Positions 52,163 through 60,871 are shown, counted from the first letter of the stretch. The stretch is 64,000 bases of DNA from Spartobacteria bacterium (GCA_003134765.1 PLCM01000032.1:116265-180264); one strand, 5' to 3'. Notes: generated by a model from the letters alone, not told the origin. Translations and numbers: made by a program.

Positions 52163-52858
52163 ATGCCAACGACGCCACACATTGAGAAGCACTTCGCGGC
52201 CGGCGATATCGTCCGCGACATTGTCATTGGCATGTCCGACGGTTTGACTGTTCCTTTTGCTCTCGCCGCCGGCCTCACCGGGGCCATTTCACAGACCCGC
52301 GTAATCGTGACGGCAGGCTTTGCCGAGATTGCCGCCGGCTCTATTGCTATGGGACTGGGCGGCTACCTTGCAGCGCGTGGTGATGCTGAGCATTACTTCC
52401 ACGAGCAGGCCCGTGAGCAGGAGGAGATCAAGATCATTCCCGAGGCGGAGGCACAGGAGGTGCGCGACATCTTCCAGACCTATGGCCTTTCCGGAGAGGA
52501 GTGCGCCACCGTCGTCGAGTCTCTGCGCCAGCGCCCGAAGGATTGGGTGACATTTATGATGCGCTTCGAGCTGGGTTTGGAAAAGCCCGACCCGAGCCGT
52601 GCCTGGAAGAGCGCCCTGACAATTGCGATCGCTTACATTATCGGCGGATTGATTCCACTAAGTGCTTATTTGTTCCTTTCCGACGCACACACTGCTTTGC
52701 AGGTTTCCGTGGTCGTTACCTTGTTAGCTCTGGCCGTCTTCGGCGGCATCAAGGGGCGCTTTACGGGCGTGCCCGTTTTGCGCAGCGCACTTCAGACCAG
52801 TATCATCGGCGGGCTGGCGGCAGCGGCCGCATTCGGTATCGCACGCTGGATAGCATGA
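52163..52858 (+). CDS. VIT1/CCC1-family metal transporter
   Basis: A 231-residue membrane protein of the vacuolar iron transporter family. The N-terminal VRDIVIGMSDGLTVPFALAA and AEIAAGSIAMGLGGYLAARG contain the conserved metal-path helices. A cytoplasmic Glu-rich metal-binding domain follows (HYFHEQAREQEEIKIIPEAE), then the C-terminal helices (ALTIAIAYIIGGLIPLSAYL, LALAVFGGIKGRF). Expected to move Fe(II) or Mn(II) across the inner membrane, probably outward for detoxification. Complete. Confidence 0.92.
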   Translation: MPTTPHIEKHFAAGDIVRDIVIGMSDGLTVPFALAAGLTGAISQTRVIVTAGFAEIAAGSIAMGLGGYLAARGDAEHYFHEQAREQEEIKIIPEAEAQEVRDIFQTYGLSGEECATVVESLRQRPKDWVTFMMRFELGLEKPDPSRAWKSALTIAIAYIIGGLIPLSAYLFLSDAHTALQVSVVVTLLALAVFGGIKGRFTGVPVLRSALQTSIIGGLAAAAAFGIARWIA

Positions 52859-52876
52859 GCTTTCACGACACACCCT

Positions 52877-53449
52877 ATGAACAAACAACCTAAACCCGAA
52901 AAGCTTTCACCAAAACGACGTGAAGAACTACTCAGGGTACTGGAAGCCCGTTTTAAGAAAAACGTCAGCCGCCATCAAGGTATCGTATGGGTCAAAGTGC
53001 AGGCAAAGCTGGAAGCGAACGCCGAAAAACTATGGTCACTTAACGAAATGGAAAGAACCGGCGGCGAACCGGACGTTTTTGGTCATGATGGAAAGACGGG
53101 CGAATACATTTTCTTCGATTGCGCGCCGCAAACCCCCGGTGATCGGGCAAGTCTTTGTTACGACCATGAAGCGCTGGCCGCGAGAAAGGAGCATAAGCCC
53201 AAAGGCAGCGCGCTCGGGATGGCCGCTGCCATGGGCGTGGAGCTTCTCACGGAGGGACAATATTTCGAACTGCAAAAGCTGGGTGAGTTCGATACGAAGA
53301 GGTCAAGCTGGATAAAGACGCCCGCCGAAATAAGAAAGCTCGGCGGCGCGCTCTATTGTGATCGCCGCTACGGCCGCGTCTTTGTGGGGCACAACGGCGC
53401 GGAGTCTTACTACAGTGGCAGAGGGTTTCGCGGCTCACTAGAGATTTAA
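52877..53449 (+). CDS. DUF4256 family protein
   Basis: A 190-residue soluble protein matching DUF4256 along its length (LLRVLEARFKKNVSRHQGIV, LWSLNEMERTGGEPDVFG, EYIFFDCAPQTPGDRASLCY, GVELLTEGQYFELQKLGEFD, CDRRYGRVFVGHNGAESYYS). The family is common, single-domain and of unknown function. It follows the VIT1-like gene by 18 bp and is probably cotranscribed. Confidence 0.9.
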   Translation: MNKQPKPEKLSPKRREELLRVLEARFKKNVSRHQGIVWVKVQAKLEANAEKLWSLNEMERTGGEPDVFGHDGKTGEYIFFDCAPQTPGDRASLCYDHEALAARKEHKPKGSALGMAAAMGVELLTEGQYFELQKLGEFDTKRSSWIKTPAEIRKLGGALYCDRRYGRVFVGHNGAESYYSGRGFRGSLEI

Positions 53450-53505
53450 GTTTGTGGTTTCTTGGTTCACTTGAACCAACTTCCGCAACAACCAAGGAGC
53501 AAATC

Positions 53506-53937
53506 GTGACCGATCCCAAGTACGCGCCATTCACGGCGCTCGACCCGTTCTTCGACATCGTCCAGCAGGGTTTAGTCGGCCTGGTCGATGGCGACCACTA
53601 TTTCGACACCATCGCCGACGACGCGGAGTTCGAATTTCGATATCATTTCCCCGGATGGCCCGAGACAGTTCGTGGTCGTGACGCTCTGATGGCACTCTAT
53701 GAGGGCTACGGCAACAACATCGTCCTCCACGGCGCGGACGAGCTTGTCGTGCACCGATCGCAGGACCCTCGCGTTGTCATCATCGAATACGATGTCCATG
53801 GCAAAACTGTCGCGACCGGCTCCTCATACGACAACCGGTTCATCTCGGTCGTTACTATCGAGGGCCGAAAGATCGTGCAATGGCGGGACTATATGGACTC
53901 GCTGGCAGCGATGACGGCGCTTAGTCAGGTGCAGTAG
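53506..53937 (+). CDS. NTF2-like (SnoaL-type) protein
   Basis: A 143-residue protein started at GTG 53506, which has AAGGAG eight bases upstream; a frame from 53452 lacks such a site. The sequence fits a nuclear-transport-factor-2-like alpha+beta cone (FFDIVQQGLVGLVDGDHYFD, FRYHFPGWPETVRGRDALMA, RFISVVTIEGRKIVQWRDYM). The family includes ketosteroid-isomerase-like enzymes and binding proteins. Substrate unknown. Confidence 0.85.
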   Translation: MTDPKYAPFTALDPFFDIVQQGLVGLVDGDHYFDTIADDAEFEFRYHFPGWPETVRGRDALMALYEGYGNNIVLHGADELVVHRSQDPRVVIIEYDVHGKTVATGSSYDNRFISVVTIEGRKIVQWRDYMDSLAAMTALSQVQ

Positions 53938-53970
53938 GAATTGTGTGGGCTCCCGCGGGCTGCAAAGGAA

Positions 53971-54555
53971 ATGACAACGGACAGCTACTCGATAGTAGGA
54001 GGCATTATTAAAGGTTGTTGGGCTATTTTTACCATAGTCTGGTTGATTTCAGCTTTCTTTACGAAGCGCACTTCGTATAAGCAGAGCCCAGGGGTTCTGC
54101 CGAGTTACTGGATTTCTGCAATTCTTGCCTGGATTCTTTTGACTGAAGCACGCAGGCTCCCGTATCCGTTGGCGGTTTCTCTTATTCCCAGAACTGACTC
54201 TATGGCCTGGACAGCCGCCGGGCTGAGTGTTTGTGGTCTTTGCATTTGTCTTTGGGCCAGAATCAACCTGGGACGAAACTGGAGTGGCTGCGTCACACTA
54301 AAGGAAAGCCACGAGCTCGTTCAGCGAGGACCATACCGCTTTGTTCGTCATCCGATTTATACTGGCCTTTTAACAATGTTTATCGGGAGTGCCATTATTT
54401 TAGGATATGTCGGAGGACTAGTTGGCGTGCTGCTCTTGTTCGGTAGTTTTTGGATTAAATTGAGGCTGGAGGAAGAGTTGATGTTGAGGCAATTCCCGAA
54501 CGATTATCCCGCTTACATGCAGCGGGTGAAGAGGCTCATCCCGTTCATTGTTTAG
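53971..54555 (+). CDS. Isoprenylcysteine carboxyl methyltransferase-like protein
   Basis: A 194-residue membrane methyltransferase of the ICMT/PEMT superfamily, started at the ATG at 53971 with AAAGGAA before it. Five helices precede the SAM-binding signature GPYRFVRHPIYTGLLTMFIG and the C-terminal EEELMLRQFPNDYPAYMQRV with its EE pair. In bacteria these methylate small molecules or lipids rather than prenylated proteins. AT-rich relative to its neighbours. Confidence 0.88.
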   Translation: MTTDSYSIVGGIIKGCWAIFTIVWLISAFFTKRTSYKQSPGVLPSYWISAILAWILLTEARRLPYPLAVSLIPRTDSMAWTAAGLSVCGLCICLWARINLGRNWSGCVTLKESHELVQRGPYRFVRHPIYTGLLTMFIGSAIILGYVGGLVGVLLLFGSFWIKLRLEEELMLRQFPNDYPAYMQRVKRLIPFIV

Positions 54556-54582
54556 AGCACATAGCTGTGGGTCGGCCCAAGC

Positions 54583-54723
54583 GATGTCGAAGCTCTCTTC
54601 CGAGAGTACGTCTCGAACGGAGCTACCATTCGTCATAAGCCGAGAAACTATCGATGGGCGTATGAAATGCAGATCGAGGATCTCGACGGCCTCGCGGTAT
54701 TGTACATCGCACACCTGCGATAG
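54583..54723 (+). pseudogene. Fragment of a VOC-family gene
   Basis: In the gap after the methyltransferase, a 46-codon frame reads DVEALFREYVSNGATIRHKP, RNYRWAYEMQIEDLDG and then a short unrelated end. This matches the last third of a glyoxalase/bleomycin-resistance protein but has no start codon or N-terminal part. The rest of the 303-bp gap (54556-54858) holds no gene. Confidence 0.65.
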
Positions 54724-54858
54724 TCGCACCGTTAATGTTACATACGAAAAGCAAGGCGCACAGGTCGTCTTCCTGGATTCGCCGTCTAGCAATTCAGGCG
54801 TTTAGATGATAAAAGCTTGCCATTTCACCGTCGAAGCCAACAAGCTCAGGTCAGAAAA

Positions 54859-55236
54859 ATGAAGACACAAACCCTATTCGCCGCCGGGACTGCTCTTGTG
54901 ATTATGATCATGCCTTTGGAATCCAAAGGCAAAGACCCTGACTTTAAGCCACCGGGGACAGAGGAAGCGGCCGCCGTGGACCAAGCCAACGCGAAACTCG
55001 ACGCAGTCTATAAACGTCTGATGGGGAAACTCGATGCGGAGGGGCAGAAGGCTTTGAAAGAAGCCGAACGCTCATGGATCAAATGGCGTGACGATGAAGC
55101 CCTTTTGATGGCGCGCGCAGGCGGCGCGGTCGGTGGCAGCGGTCTACGGGTGGATTTTTCTAACGCGCAGGTCAAACTAATCACCCAGCGTATAGAAGTC
55201 CTGAACGAATACGCAAAGCAGTCTGCTGGCAACTAA
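54859..55236 (+). CDS. LprI-like (DUF1311) secreted protein
   Basis: A 125-residue protein started at the ATG at 54859 (MKTQTLFAAGTALVIMIMPL signal). The mature part is the helical DUF1311 domain (DQANAKLDAVYKRLMGKLDA, EAERSWIKWRDDEALLMARA) shared with LprI, a lysozyme inhibitor. The cysteines that stabilise classical LprI proteins are missing, so inhibitor activity is uncertain. Confidence 0.8.
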   Translation: MKTQTLFAAGTALVIMIMPLESKGKDPDFKPPGTEEAAAVDQANAKLDAVYKRLMGKLDAEGQKALKEAERSWIKWRDDEALLMARAGGAVGGSGLRVDFSNAQVKLITQRIEVLNEYAKQSAGN

Positions 55237-55344
55237 GGAAAAACACTGCACCGCAGCGAGCTCTGAATTCGAAGCCCGGTTAATTGTTATGAGTTGTTTG
55301 TTATCAGGAAGAAAACTCGCCCCCGCCAGTCGACGCTGATCTTG

Positions 55345-55356
55345 TTCTCGTTGGAC
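55345..55356 (+). other. Cassette-junction motif TTCTCGTTGGAC
   Basis: GTTGGAC fits GTTRRRY. The CPBP gene starts 18 bp downstream. Confidence 0.5.
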
Positions 55357-55373
55357 GGCAAGAGGCAACGACG

Positions 55374-56237
55374 ATGACAGCGCAAGAGAGTCAACGCAGC
55401 GGTTGGGCGAGATTGCCCGTTTCACTGCGGGCAGTTATAACCGGTCTTGTCATCGCTCTCATCCCTGCCAACGTGTGGCCGCCATTGCTCTTGAGTCTCG
55501 GCGTGCCTCTCGCCACGGTCATCGAGCTGGTTTTTCTTGGACTGTATGTCTGGTGGGTTAGTGGAGGAGGCCCCCCGGGGAGAACGCGCGCCGCTCGCAG
55601 TGTTGCTTTCCGGAGGCGCGCGCTGTCGCCCGCGCAATGGTTTTGGGGTGTCATCGCCGCTGTCTCTTTCGCGGCGACGGTTCACGCGGCGATTGTGTTG
55701 CTGTTCCGTTTTGTGCCCTTTCCGATTGAGGCGTTCCGGCACGGCTACAATTTTTCATTCATTCCTTCCCTGCCTTTGAAGTGGATCGCTGTGGTGGTTT
55801 CGGCGACATCGGCAGGGATTTGCGAAGAGACAGGATTTCGCGGCTATATGCAGCAGCCGATCGAACAACGTCATGGGGCGCCGATAGCGATTCTTGTGTC
55901 CTCGTTTTTCTTCATGCTCTTACATCTCACCAAGGCCTGGGCGATGGTCGGGATGGTGCCTATCGTTCTTGGCGCCGGCGTGCTGCTTGGACTTCTCGCG
56001 TGGTGCTCCGGATCTCTCATTCCGGGTATGATCGGCCATGTCGTTATGGACATTGGGCTGTTTGGCTATTGGTGGACCGGCATCGCCGGCGACTTCAGCG
56101 CGCGTCCGATCTCGGAGACGGGCGTCGATCGGCCGTTTCTCATCACGTGCGCCGTCCTGGCCACCACGCTTATTATTGTGCTGCTCGCGGCAAGGCGGCT
56201 CAGGCGAATCAGAGTGTCAACTGCGGTTGCCGTCTAA
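55374..56237 (+). CDS. CPBP family intramembrane metalloprotease
   Basis: A 287-residue membrane protein with the Abi/CAAX protease signatures: EETGFRGYMQ (EExxxR), FFFMLLH (FxxxH) and a later HVVMD (HxxxD-type metal site). About eight helices. CPBP proteases cleave membrane peptides, and some confer bacteriocin immunity or abortive infection. No bacteriocin gene is seen beside it. Complete. Confidence 0.9.
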   Translation: MTAQESQRSGWARLPVSLRAVITGLVIALIPANVWPPLLLSLGVPLATVIELVFLGLYVWWVSGGGPPGRTRAARSVAFRRRALSPAQWFWGVIAAVSFAATVHAAIVLLFRFVPFPIEAFRHGYNFSFIPSLPLKWIAVVVSATSAGICEETGFRGYMQQPIEQRHGAPIAILVSSFFFMLLHLTKAWAMVGMVPIVLGAGVLLGLLAWCSGSLIPGMIGHVVMDIGLFGYWWTGIAGDFSARPISETGVDRPFLITCAVLATTLIIVLLAARRLRRIRVSTAVAV

Positions 56238-56505
56238 GCACGCGATACAGCGACCGACCGGCCGGCTCGATTCTTCACTTTGATTTGTCATTTCCAATGG
56301 CTCAGCCTCCGGCCTTGGGGTCTATGTCGCGGCTTCCCCAGCTCGCTCCGAGGGGGCCAACGCTTATCCACCCGGCAAGCAGTTCAACGAGTTTCAAACC
56401 GCTGTCCAGGAACTCATCGGAGGCAAACCTTTTTAAGTGACGAATCCAAGTCGCCTGACCCTGCGATCTGTGTGATCATGCTCACCGCATCGTTGTAAAC
56501 ACTGG
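56238..56505. other. Junction with a truncated gene end
   Basis: Contains the C-terminal end of an unidentified protein in frame (AYPPGKQFNEFQTAVQELIG, ending at the TAA at 56434-56436) with no start in sight, then GTCGCCTGACCC. A decayed cassette is a reasonable reading. Confidence 0.45.
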
Positions 56506-56826
56506 ATGACTCCGCGTGCTGCTGCCGTAATCGGATTACGCCTCCTTGCTTGTTGGATTCTGCTCCAAGCTGTGTTTGGCGTCGGCACGCTCGTCTATGT
56601 GATGTGCAGCGGCCACTCTCCAACCAGCGTCATTAATCCGATTATCGCGCCCTCGTTCGACAGGAGTCACGACGCGTCGGTGTCCCACGCGCTCCTCTGG
56701 TCGACGTTGCCGTGGATCATAATCCGATTCGTTGCTGGCTTTATTCTGCTTCTTTTGTCGAAACCGATTGGCAGATTAGTCGCCCGTGGCGTGGAGGGAG
56801 ATGAAAGGATGAGGGATGAAGGCTGA
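56506..56826 (+). CDS. Small two-helix membrane protein, unknown
   Basis: A 106-residue protein with two hydrophobic helices (LRLLACWILLQAVFGVGTLV, TLPWIIIRFVAGFILLLLSK) joined by a polar loop (SFDRSHDASVSHA). The C-terminal tail is charged (GVEGDERMRDEG). No family recognised. Confidence 0.6.
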   Translation: MTPRAAAVIGLRLLACWILLQAVFGVGTLVYVMCSGHSPTSVINPIIAPSFDRSHDASVSHALLWSTLPWIIIRFVAGFILLLLSKPIGRLVARGVEGDERMRDEG

Positions 56827-56877
56827 ATTGCCGCGCACTCGATCTTGAAAAACGGAGTCAAAATGCGAGCGTGTTGA

Positions 56878-57171
56878 GTGAAGAAACCTAAGAAAAAACG
56901 GCGTGATTCGGTTTCTCCTTTTCGGGACAAACTCTGGGACCTGTTCAAGGAACAGGCAAAAGGCATGGATGGCGCGGACGTTGTCGTCGCGCTCAAGCAG
57001 GCGGGCGAAGAAATCTGGGCGGTTGGGATCGACGATACCTACAGCAGCATGAGCAACCAGGATGACGAGCCTCTCGGCAATGCTTTCGACATCACCTGGC
57101 TCACCGTCGTTTGCATCAAACTGAAAGAGATGAAGCAAGGCAAGAAACCGAAGATCCGCATCCGAGGTTGA
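56878..57171 (+). CDS. Small basic soluble protein, unknown
   Basis: A 97-residue protein beginning at GTG 56878, with Lys/Arg-rich ends (MKKPKKKRRDSVSPFRDKLW; KLKEMKQGKKPKIRIRG). The middle reads DGADVVVALKQAGEEIWAVG and NAFDITWLTVVCIKL. The ends suggest nucleic-acid contact, but no domain is recognised. Possibly part of the island. Confidence 0.55.
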   Translation: MKKPKKKRRDSVSPFRDKLWDLFKEQAKGMDGADVVVALKQAGEEIWAVGIDDTYSSMSNQDDEPLGNAFDITWLTVVCIKLKEMKQGKKPKIRIRG

Positions 57172-57216
57172 GAAGTTCCCGTGCCTGGAGCCGGTTAGCG
57201 TTTCGACGTTTTTGCA

Positions 57217-57651
57217 ATGAAGAAGACCAGTTATTCACGGCCACGGATAGCCAGGTCTGTCCGCGAACGGCGGCGGCGGCGTATAGTTTCGATAGTTGAG
57301 TCTTTGCCCGCCGGGTCGGCCGTTCCCGGAAGCGAGAGCCACTTAAGCCTCGAAGTTCGCGGCAAACGATTTGGCTACTTCCTCGACGATCATCACGGCG
57401 ACGGCCGCGTGGCCTTGAATTGCAAGACGGCTCCCGGGGTGAACGAAACCCTCGCCCATGCCGCTCCGGAACGCTTTTTTATTCCGAAGTACGTCGGGGC
57501 TCGTGGTTGGCTCGGTCTCTGGCTTGATCTCCCTAAGATGGACTGGGAGGAGGTGGAGGATGTGATCTCGGAAGCTTACCGGCTGGTTGCCCCGAAAGGA
57601 GGAAGGATGAAGAATGAAGGATCAAATGAAGGCAGGTGGTGCGGAAAGTGA
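57217..57651 (+). CDS. MmcQ/YjbR family protein
   Basis: A 144-residue protein with the MmcQ/YjbR (DUF419) core: HLSLEVRGKRFGYFLDDHHG, VALNCKTAPGVNETLAHAAP, RFFIPKYVGARGWLGLWLDL and a final EEVEDVISEAYRLVAPK helix. The family has a double-wing DNA-binding-like fold and unknown role. The extra Arg-rich N-terminus (RIARSVRERRRRRI) is unusual. Confidence 0.84.
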   Translation: MKKTSYSRPRIARSVRERRRRRIVSIVESLPAGSAVPGSESHLSLEVRGKRFGYFLDDHHGDGRVALNCKTAPGVNETLAHAAPERFFIPKYVGARGWLGLWLDLPKMDWEEVEDVISEAYRLVAPKGGRMKNEGSNEGRWCGK

Positions 57652-57680
57652 CGTGTGACTTGTGACGTGTGACGAGTGGT

Positions 57681-57745
57681 GCGCTGTAGCCGCGCCGCTT
57701 TGAAAGCCCGGCCTCGCGCGTTTGAGCTGCATTACGGGTCGGCGC
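57681..57745. repeat. 65-bp direct repeat flanking the cyclase gene, copy 1
   Basis: Matches 60377-60441 at all but a few positions (GCGCTGTAGCCGCGCCGCTT start; ACGGGTCGGCGC end). Both copies have the same orientation and bracket the adenylate cyclase gene. Confidence 0.9.
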
Positions 57746-57847
57746 GTCGGGTGCAGCGATCGATGACAGGCGGCGACTGAGCGCCGCTACAGCGGCTTCA
57801 CTCCGTTTTCGTCACACGCTTGCCAAGCCGTAGCTGGCGAAGGCTGG

Positions 57848-60244
57848 TCACTTGTTTCTACTCTCGAGCAGTTTCTGAAAACGCGGATCTTTCCTTATCG
57901 GGTCCCAGACCGGATCGAGTCGGAAATTGTTTACTTTGTAATCCGACGGAAGACTGCGAAAGACTTCGATCTGCTTGAAAGCCGAATCGGGTTCGCCAGC
58001 CCAGGTATAAGCCCGCGCGAGGTTGAAGTAGAACCATCGCTTCGCAACCATGTCGGTCGGGGGTCCAAGCTCCAAAGCCCGCACGGCCTCGGCAATGGCG
58101 GATTTTTTCCAGGCCATTTGCGCGTAGAGAAGGGCGACGCCGGCATGAGCGCCCGACGATGAAGGGTCCTTGGCAAGATCGGCTTCAGCCTTCCACCTCT
58201 CGGCATCAAAACACTCATAGGCGCGAGGAAAGTCGCCGGCGTAAAGACGAATGATTGCTTCGTTGAATATCTTCGTGTCCTGCGATCCGAAGCCGCCGCT
58301 GTCGACCCACGGCAGGGTCTCGCCCGGGTATGCCTGGAGCAACCGGAGAGCTTCCGGGAAATTGCGTTCGTAAATGGCGAGAGTGCAATAGGCGGAAGTA
58401 ACTCTGCCGTCGGGATCCTGACCGGAAGGCAAACCGGCAAGGATCGCGCGGGCGCGGCGGGTATCGCCGGTCCAGGAAATCTCCGCCTGGGCCCGCTGGA
58501 GACGAAAGTAAATCGATTCGGGTGCCAGCAGTAACGCGTGATCCAGCGCGGCGCGTGATTCGGCCTCGCGATCCAGTTCCTTTAGAAGGACTCCGTAGCT
58601 AAAGAAGTTTTTTGCTTCACGCGGCCCCAGCTCCGTGGCGCGTTTGAAATTGGCCACCGCTTCGTCGTTCCAACCCATTCCCCACTGCGTGACCGCGGCC
58701 GTCATCAGGAGAGAGGCATCGTTAGGCTGGAGACGCACGGCCGTATCCAGTTCCCGTCTTGTTGTCGCGGCGTCGTTCGCGTTTTGGGCGCAGCGCGCCA
58801 GCGAGGAATGCGCCTCCGCGGAATTCGGATCCAAACGGAGTGCTTCTTCCGCGTTCTTCCGCGCCTCGGCCAGCCGGGCCATGTTCCCCCACTCGAAATA
58901 TTCGTACAGGAGGGCTTGCACCAGGCTGAGGCGCGCCCGCGCGAGCACAAACTTTGGGTCCAGCGCAAGGGCTTGCTTGTAGAAGCTCTCGGCGCTCAAC
59001 AGATTTTCCCGCGAATTTTCCGGCCGTAGCTGGATTTCGCGCCCCTTCAGATAGGCCACATAAGCATCGGGGTTATCGGTCAGCTTGGCTTCGACGCGCG
59101 CCTTTTCCTCAGCGGTAAGGGTGGCGCGCAGGGCGCCCGCGATTTCGGAAGCCAGTTCCCCCTGCAAAGTGATGGAGTCCGTCAGGGTGCGATCATAACG
59201 CTCCGCCCAGAGGTGCTGGTCGCTCGCGGTATCGATCAACTGGACATTCACGAGCACGCGATTTCCCACCCGGCGCACACTGCCCTCCAGCACACTGGCG
59301 ACGCCGAGTTCCTTTCCGATCTCACGGAGGTTCCGCGCGTTTTTATTGCGGTACGACATCACGGACGTGCGCGAGATCACTTTCAAATCTTTGATCTTGG
59401 CCAGGCTCGTGAGGAGATCGTCCTGGATTCCGTCGGCGAAAAACGCGTTCTCCTTGTCGTCCGAAAGATTCTCGAGGGGAAGGACCGCGATACTTTTGGC
59501 CGGGATTGCCACCGCGGTAGTGGTGGATGTGACGGTTGGGCGCGGCGCCCGGTTTAACCACCACCACAATCCGCCCAGGACAAGCACGCCAAAAACAACC
59601 TGGGCTGCGAAGCCGATGCGCCGGCGGCGCAGCTTGCGAGCACGAAGCGTTTCCGCTCGTTGCGCCCGTTGGATCTTCTCCGGCACGTCCGGATTGCCAA
59701 CACTCCCGGTGTAGAGGTTAACGAGAGAGACTTTCACTCCGTGCTTCACTTCCGCTTCGCCGAGGTCGTGCAGGTGTGGTTGCCACTTGCTGTATTGCGC
59801 GAGGTCAGCCGCCACGCGACTGGATAAAAGGATGTGGCCCGCGTCGCCGCAATCCATTACCCGTTGCGCCATGTTAATGCCGACGCCGGCCACGTTCGGC
59901 CGGTCGTTCACATCGACAATGAGATCGACGGGGCCGCTATCCACACCCATGCGAAGCTGGATTTTGGGACGACTTTTCAACGCTTCCGCAATCTCGAGCG
60001 CGCATCGCACGGGAGCATCGAGGCTGGTAAAAAACGCGAGCGCCATCCCGTCGCCCGTCGGCAATCGCACCAGTTTGCCCGCCGTTTCCGCCGCCCGGAA
60101 CTGCTCCGTTCCTCGGACGACCTGATTCAATTCCTTGAGCAGCTCGCTCTGTTGATCGATCGGCTGCCTGGAATACCCAACGATGTCTGTGAACAGGACA
60201 TGTGCGATCTCCAGTTGAGAAAAGGTTTCAGACTCCGAGGCCAT
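57848..60244 (-). CDS. Adenylate cyclase-domain protein with TolB-N and TPR repeats
   Basis: A 798-residue protein. Residues 10-180 are a class III nucleotide cyclase domain (AHVLFTDIVGYSRQ, LVRLPTGDGMALAF, GINMAQRVMDCGDAGHILL), with both metal-binding Asp residues and the transition-state Asn/Arg pair present. A single membrane helix (FAAQVVFGVLVLGGLWWWL) and a TolB N-terminal-like domain (SIAVLPLENLSDDKENAFFA, DGIQDDLLTSLAKIKDLKVI) follow. Seven or more TPR-like helices complete the protein. This architecture is common in soil bacteria; it may make cAMP in response to a periplasmic signal through the TPR region. Confidence 0.92.
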   Translation of the reverse strand: MASESETFSQLEIAHVLFTDIVGYSRQPIDQQSELLKELNQVVRGTEQFRAAETAGKLVRLPTGDGMALAFFTSLDAPVRCALEIAEALKSRPKIQLRMGVDSGPVDLIVDVNDRPNVAGVGINMAQRVMDCGDAGHILLSSRVAADLAQYSKWQPHLHDLGEAEVKHGVKVSLVNLYTGSVGNPDVPEKIQRAQRAETLRARKLRRRRIGFAAQVVFGVLVLGGLWWWLNRAPRPTVTSTTTAVAIPAKSIAVLPLENLSDDKENAFFADGIQDDLLTSLAKIKDLKVISRTSVMSYRNKNARNLREIGKELGVASVLEGSVRRVGNRVLVNVQLIDTASDQHLWAERYDRTLTDSITLQGELASEIAGALRATLTAEEKARVEAKLTDNPDAYVAYLKGREIQLRPENSRENLLSAESFYKQALALDPKFVLARARLSLVQALLYEYFEWGNMARLAEARKNAEEALRLDPNSAEAHSSLARCAQNANDAATTRRELDTAVRLQPNDASLLMTAAVTQWGMGWNDEAVANFKRATELGPREAKNFFSYGVLLKELDREAESRAALDHALLLAPESIYFRLQRAQAEISWTGDTRRARAILAGLPSGQDPDGRVTSAYCTLAIYERNFPEALRLLQAYPGETLPWVDSGGFGSQDTKIFNEAIIRLYAGDFPRAYECFDAERWKAEADLAKDPSSSGAHAGVALLYAQMAWKKSAIAEAVRALELGPPTDMVAKRWFYFNLARAYTWAGEPDSAFKQIEVFRSLPSDYKVNNFRLDPVWDPIRKDPRFQKLLESRNK

Positions 60245-60376
60245 GTCTCGCCGGGGAGGTTAGAGGAAAAGCTGAAAAACGGAAACGCTGAAAAACTGAA
60301 ATGAAATTCGGTTTTCGAGCGTTTGAAAGCCCGGCCGTTACTCCCGCGCAACGAGCAAAAATCGACGAGGACGAGC

Positions 60377-60441
60377 GCGCTGTAGCCGCGCCGCTTTCAA
60401 AGCCCGGCCTCGCTCATTTGAGCTGCGTTACGGGTCGGCGC
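60377..60441. repeat. 65-bp direct repeat flanking the cyclase gene, copy 2
   Basis: Partner of 57681-57745. The surrounding gap (60245-60528) shows no gene; it holds low-complexity sequence (AAAAGCTGAAAAACGG type) and the hairpin cluster at 60460-60510. Confidence 0.9.
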
Positions 60442-60459
60442 ACCCCTCCCGTGTGAGCC

Positions 60460-60510
60460 GGACGCCGCAGCTCGCCACGGCGAGTTCGTCCGAAGGCGAA
60501 CGCGGCGTCC
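60460..60510. repeat. Nested hairpin cluster
   Basis: Outer pair GGACGCCGC / GCGGCGTCC encloses two smaller hairpins (CTCGCCACGGCGAG and TTCGTCCGAAGGCGAA), giving a cloverleaf-like potential. Confidence 0.75.
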
Positions 60511-60528
60511 CTACCAATGATCTCCGAC

Positions 60529-60720
60529 CTATGAGGCAGCTGGAATCGCTCGATGCCAGCGCAGATCGAGGGCGAATTTGCTTTTCCAGTTTTCGAGGAC
60601 GGCAGCGTGAGACGCGGTGAGCTTTTCGATCAGGGACGGCGCAATCGATACAGGTGCGGGAATTAGACGATCGTTGGCGCTGTGCTCGGTCGAAGGAATC
60701 CCCTGGAGTTGGGTGTTCAT
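60529..60720 (-). CDS. Small protein, unknown
   Basis: A 63-residue frame from an ATG preceded by GTGAAAC. It contains an amphipathic helix region (PSLIEKLTASHAAVLENWKS) with no known domain and stands alone between repeats and the dihydrouridine synthase gene. Coding status uncertain. Confidence 0.4.
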   Translation of the reverse strand: MNTQLQGIPSTEHSANDRLIPAPVSIAPSLIEKLTASHAAVLENWKSKFALDLRWHRAIPAAS

Positions 60721-60790
60721 GTTTCACTGTTAAAGCATCAGGTATGCGGGATTCCTGGGGAATACTACTGAGGCGGGCCTGGATGAGGAA

Positions 60791-60832
60791 AAAAGCTAAA
60801 AAGCTAAAAAGCTGAAAAGCTAAAAAACTGAA
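60791..60832. repeat. A-rich tandem repeat AAAAGCTR
   Basis: About five degenerate units of AAAAGCTA/AAAAGCTG just before the dihydrouridine synthase gene. A similar A-rich run occurs at 60263-60300. Confidence 0.7.
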
Positions 60833-60871
60833 AGAGGATCCGATTTTAGCGTTTCAGCGTTTCGGCATACT

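Larger units (their letters stand above)
48105..57651. other. Accessory island resembling an integron cassette array
   Basis: About 9.5 kb of small, same-orientation genes of the kinds often seen in gene cassettes. Five of them (48771, 49272, 49982, 52163, 55374) are preceded by TTCTCGTT(A/G)(G/A)(G/A)C or a close variant at 18-35 bp. Four of the five fit the attC R' consensus GTTRRRY. GCCTAAC, which fits R'' (RYYYAAC), occurs twice at about 49651 and 49683. Complete R''-R' pairs of normal attC length (about 57-141 bp) could not be assembled, and no integron integrase is present in the window. Decayed or unusual attC sites, or another cassette-like system, remain possible. Confidence 0.5.
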
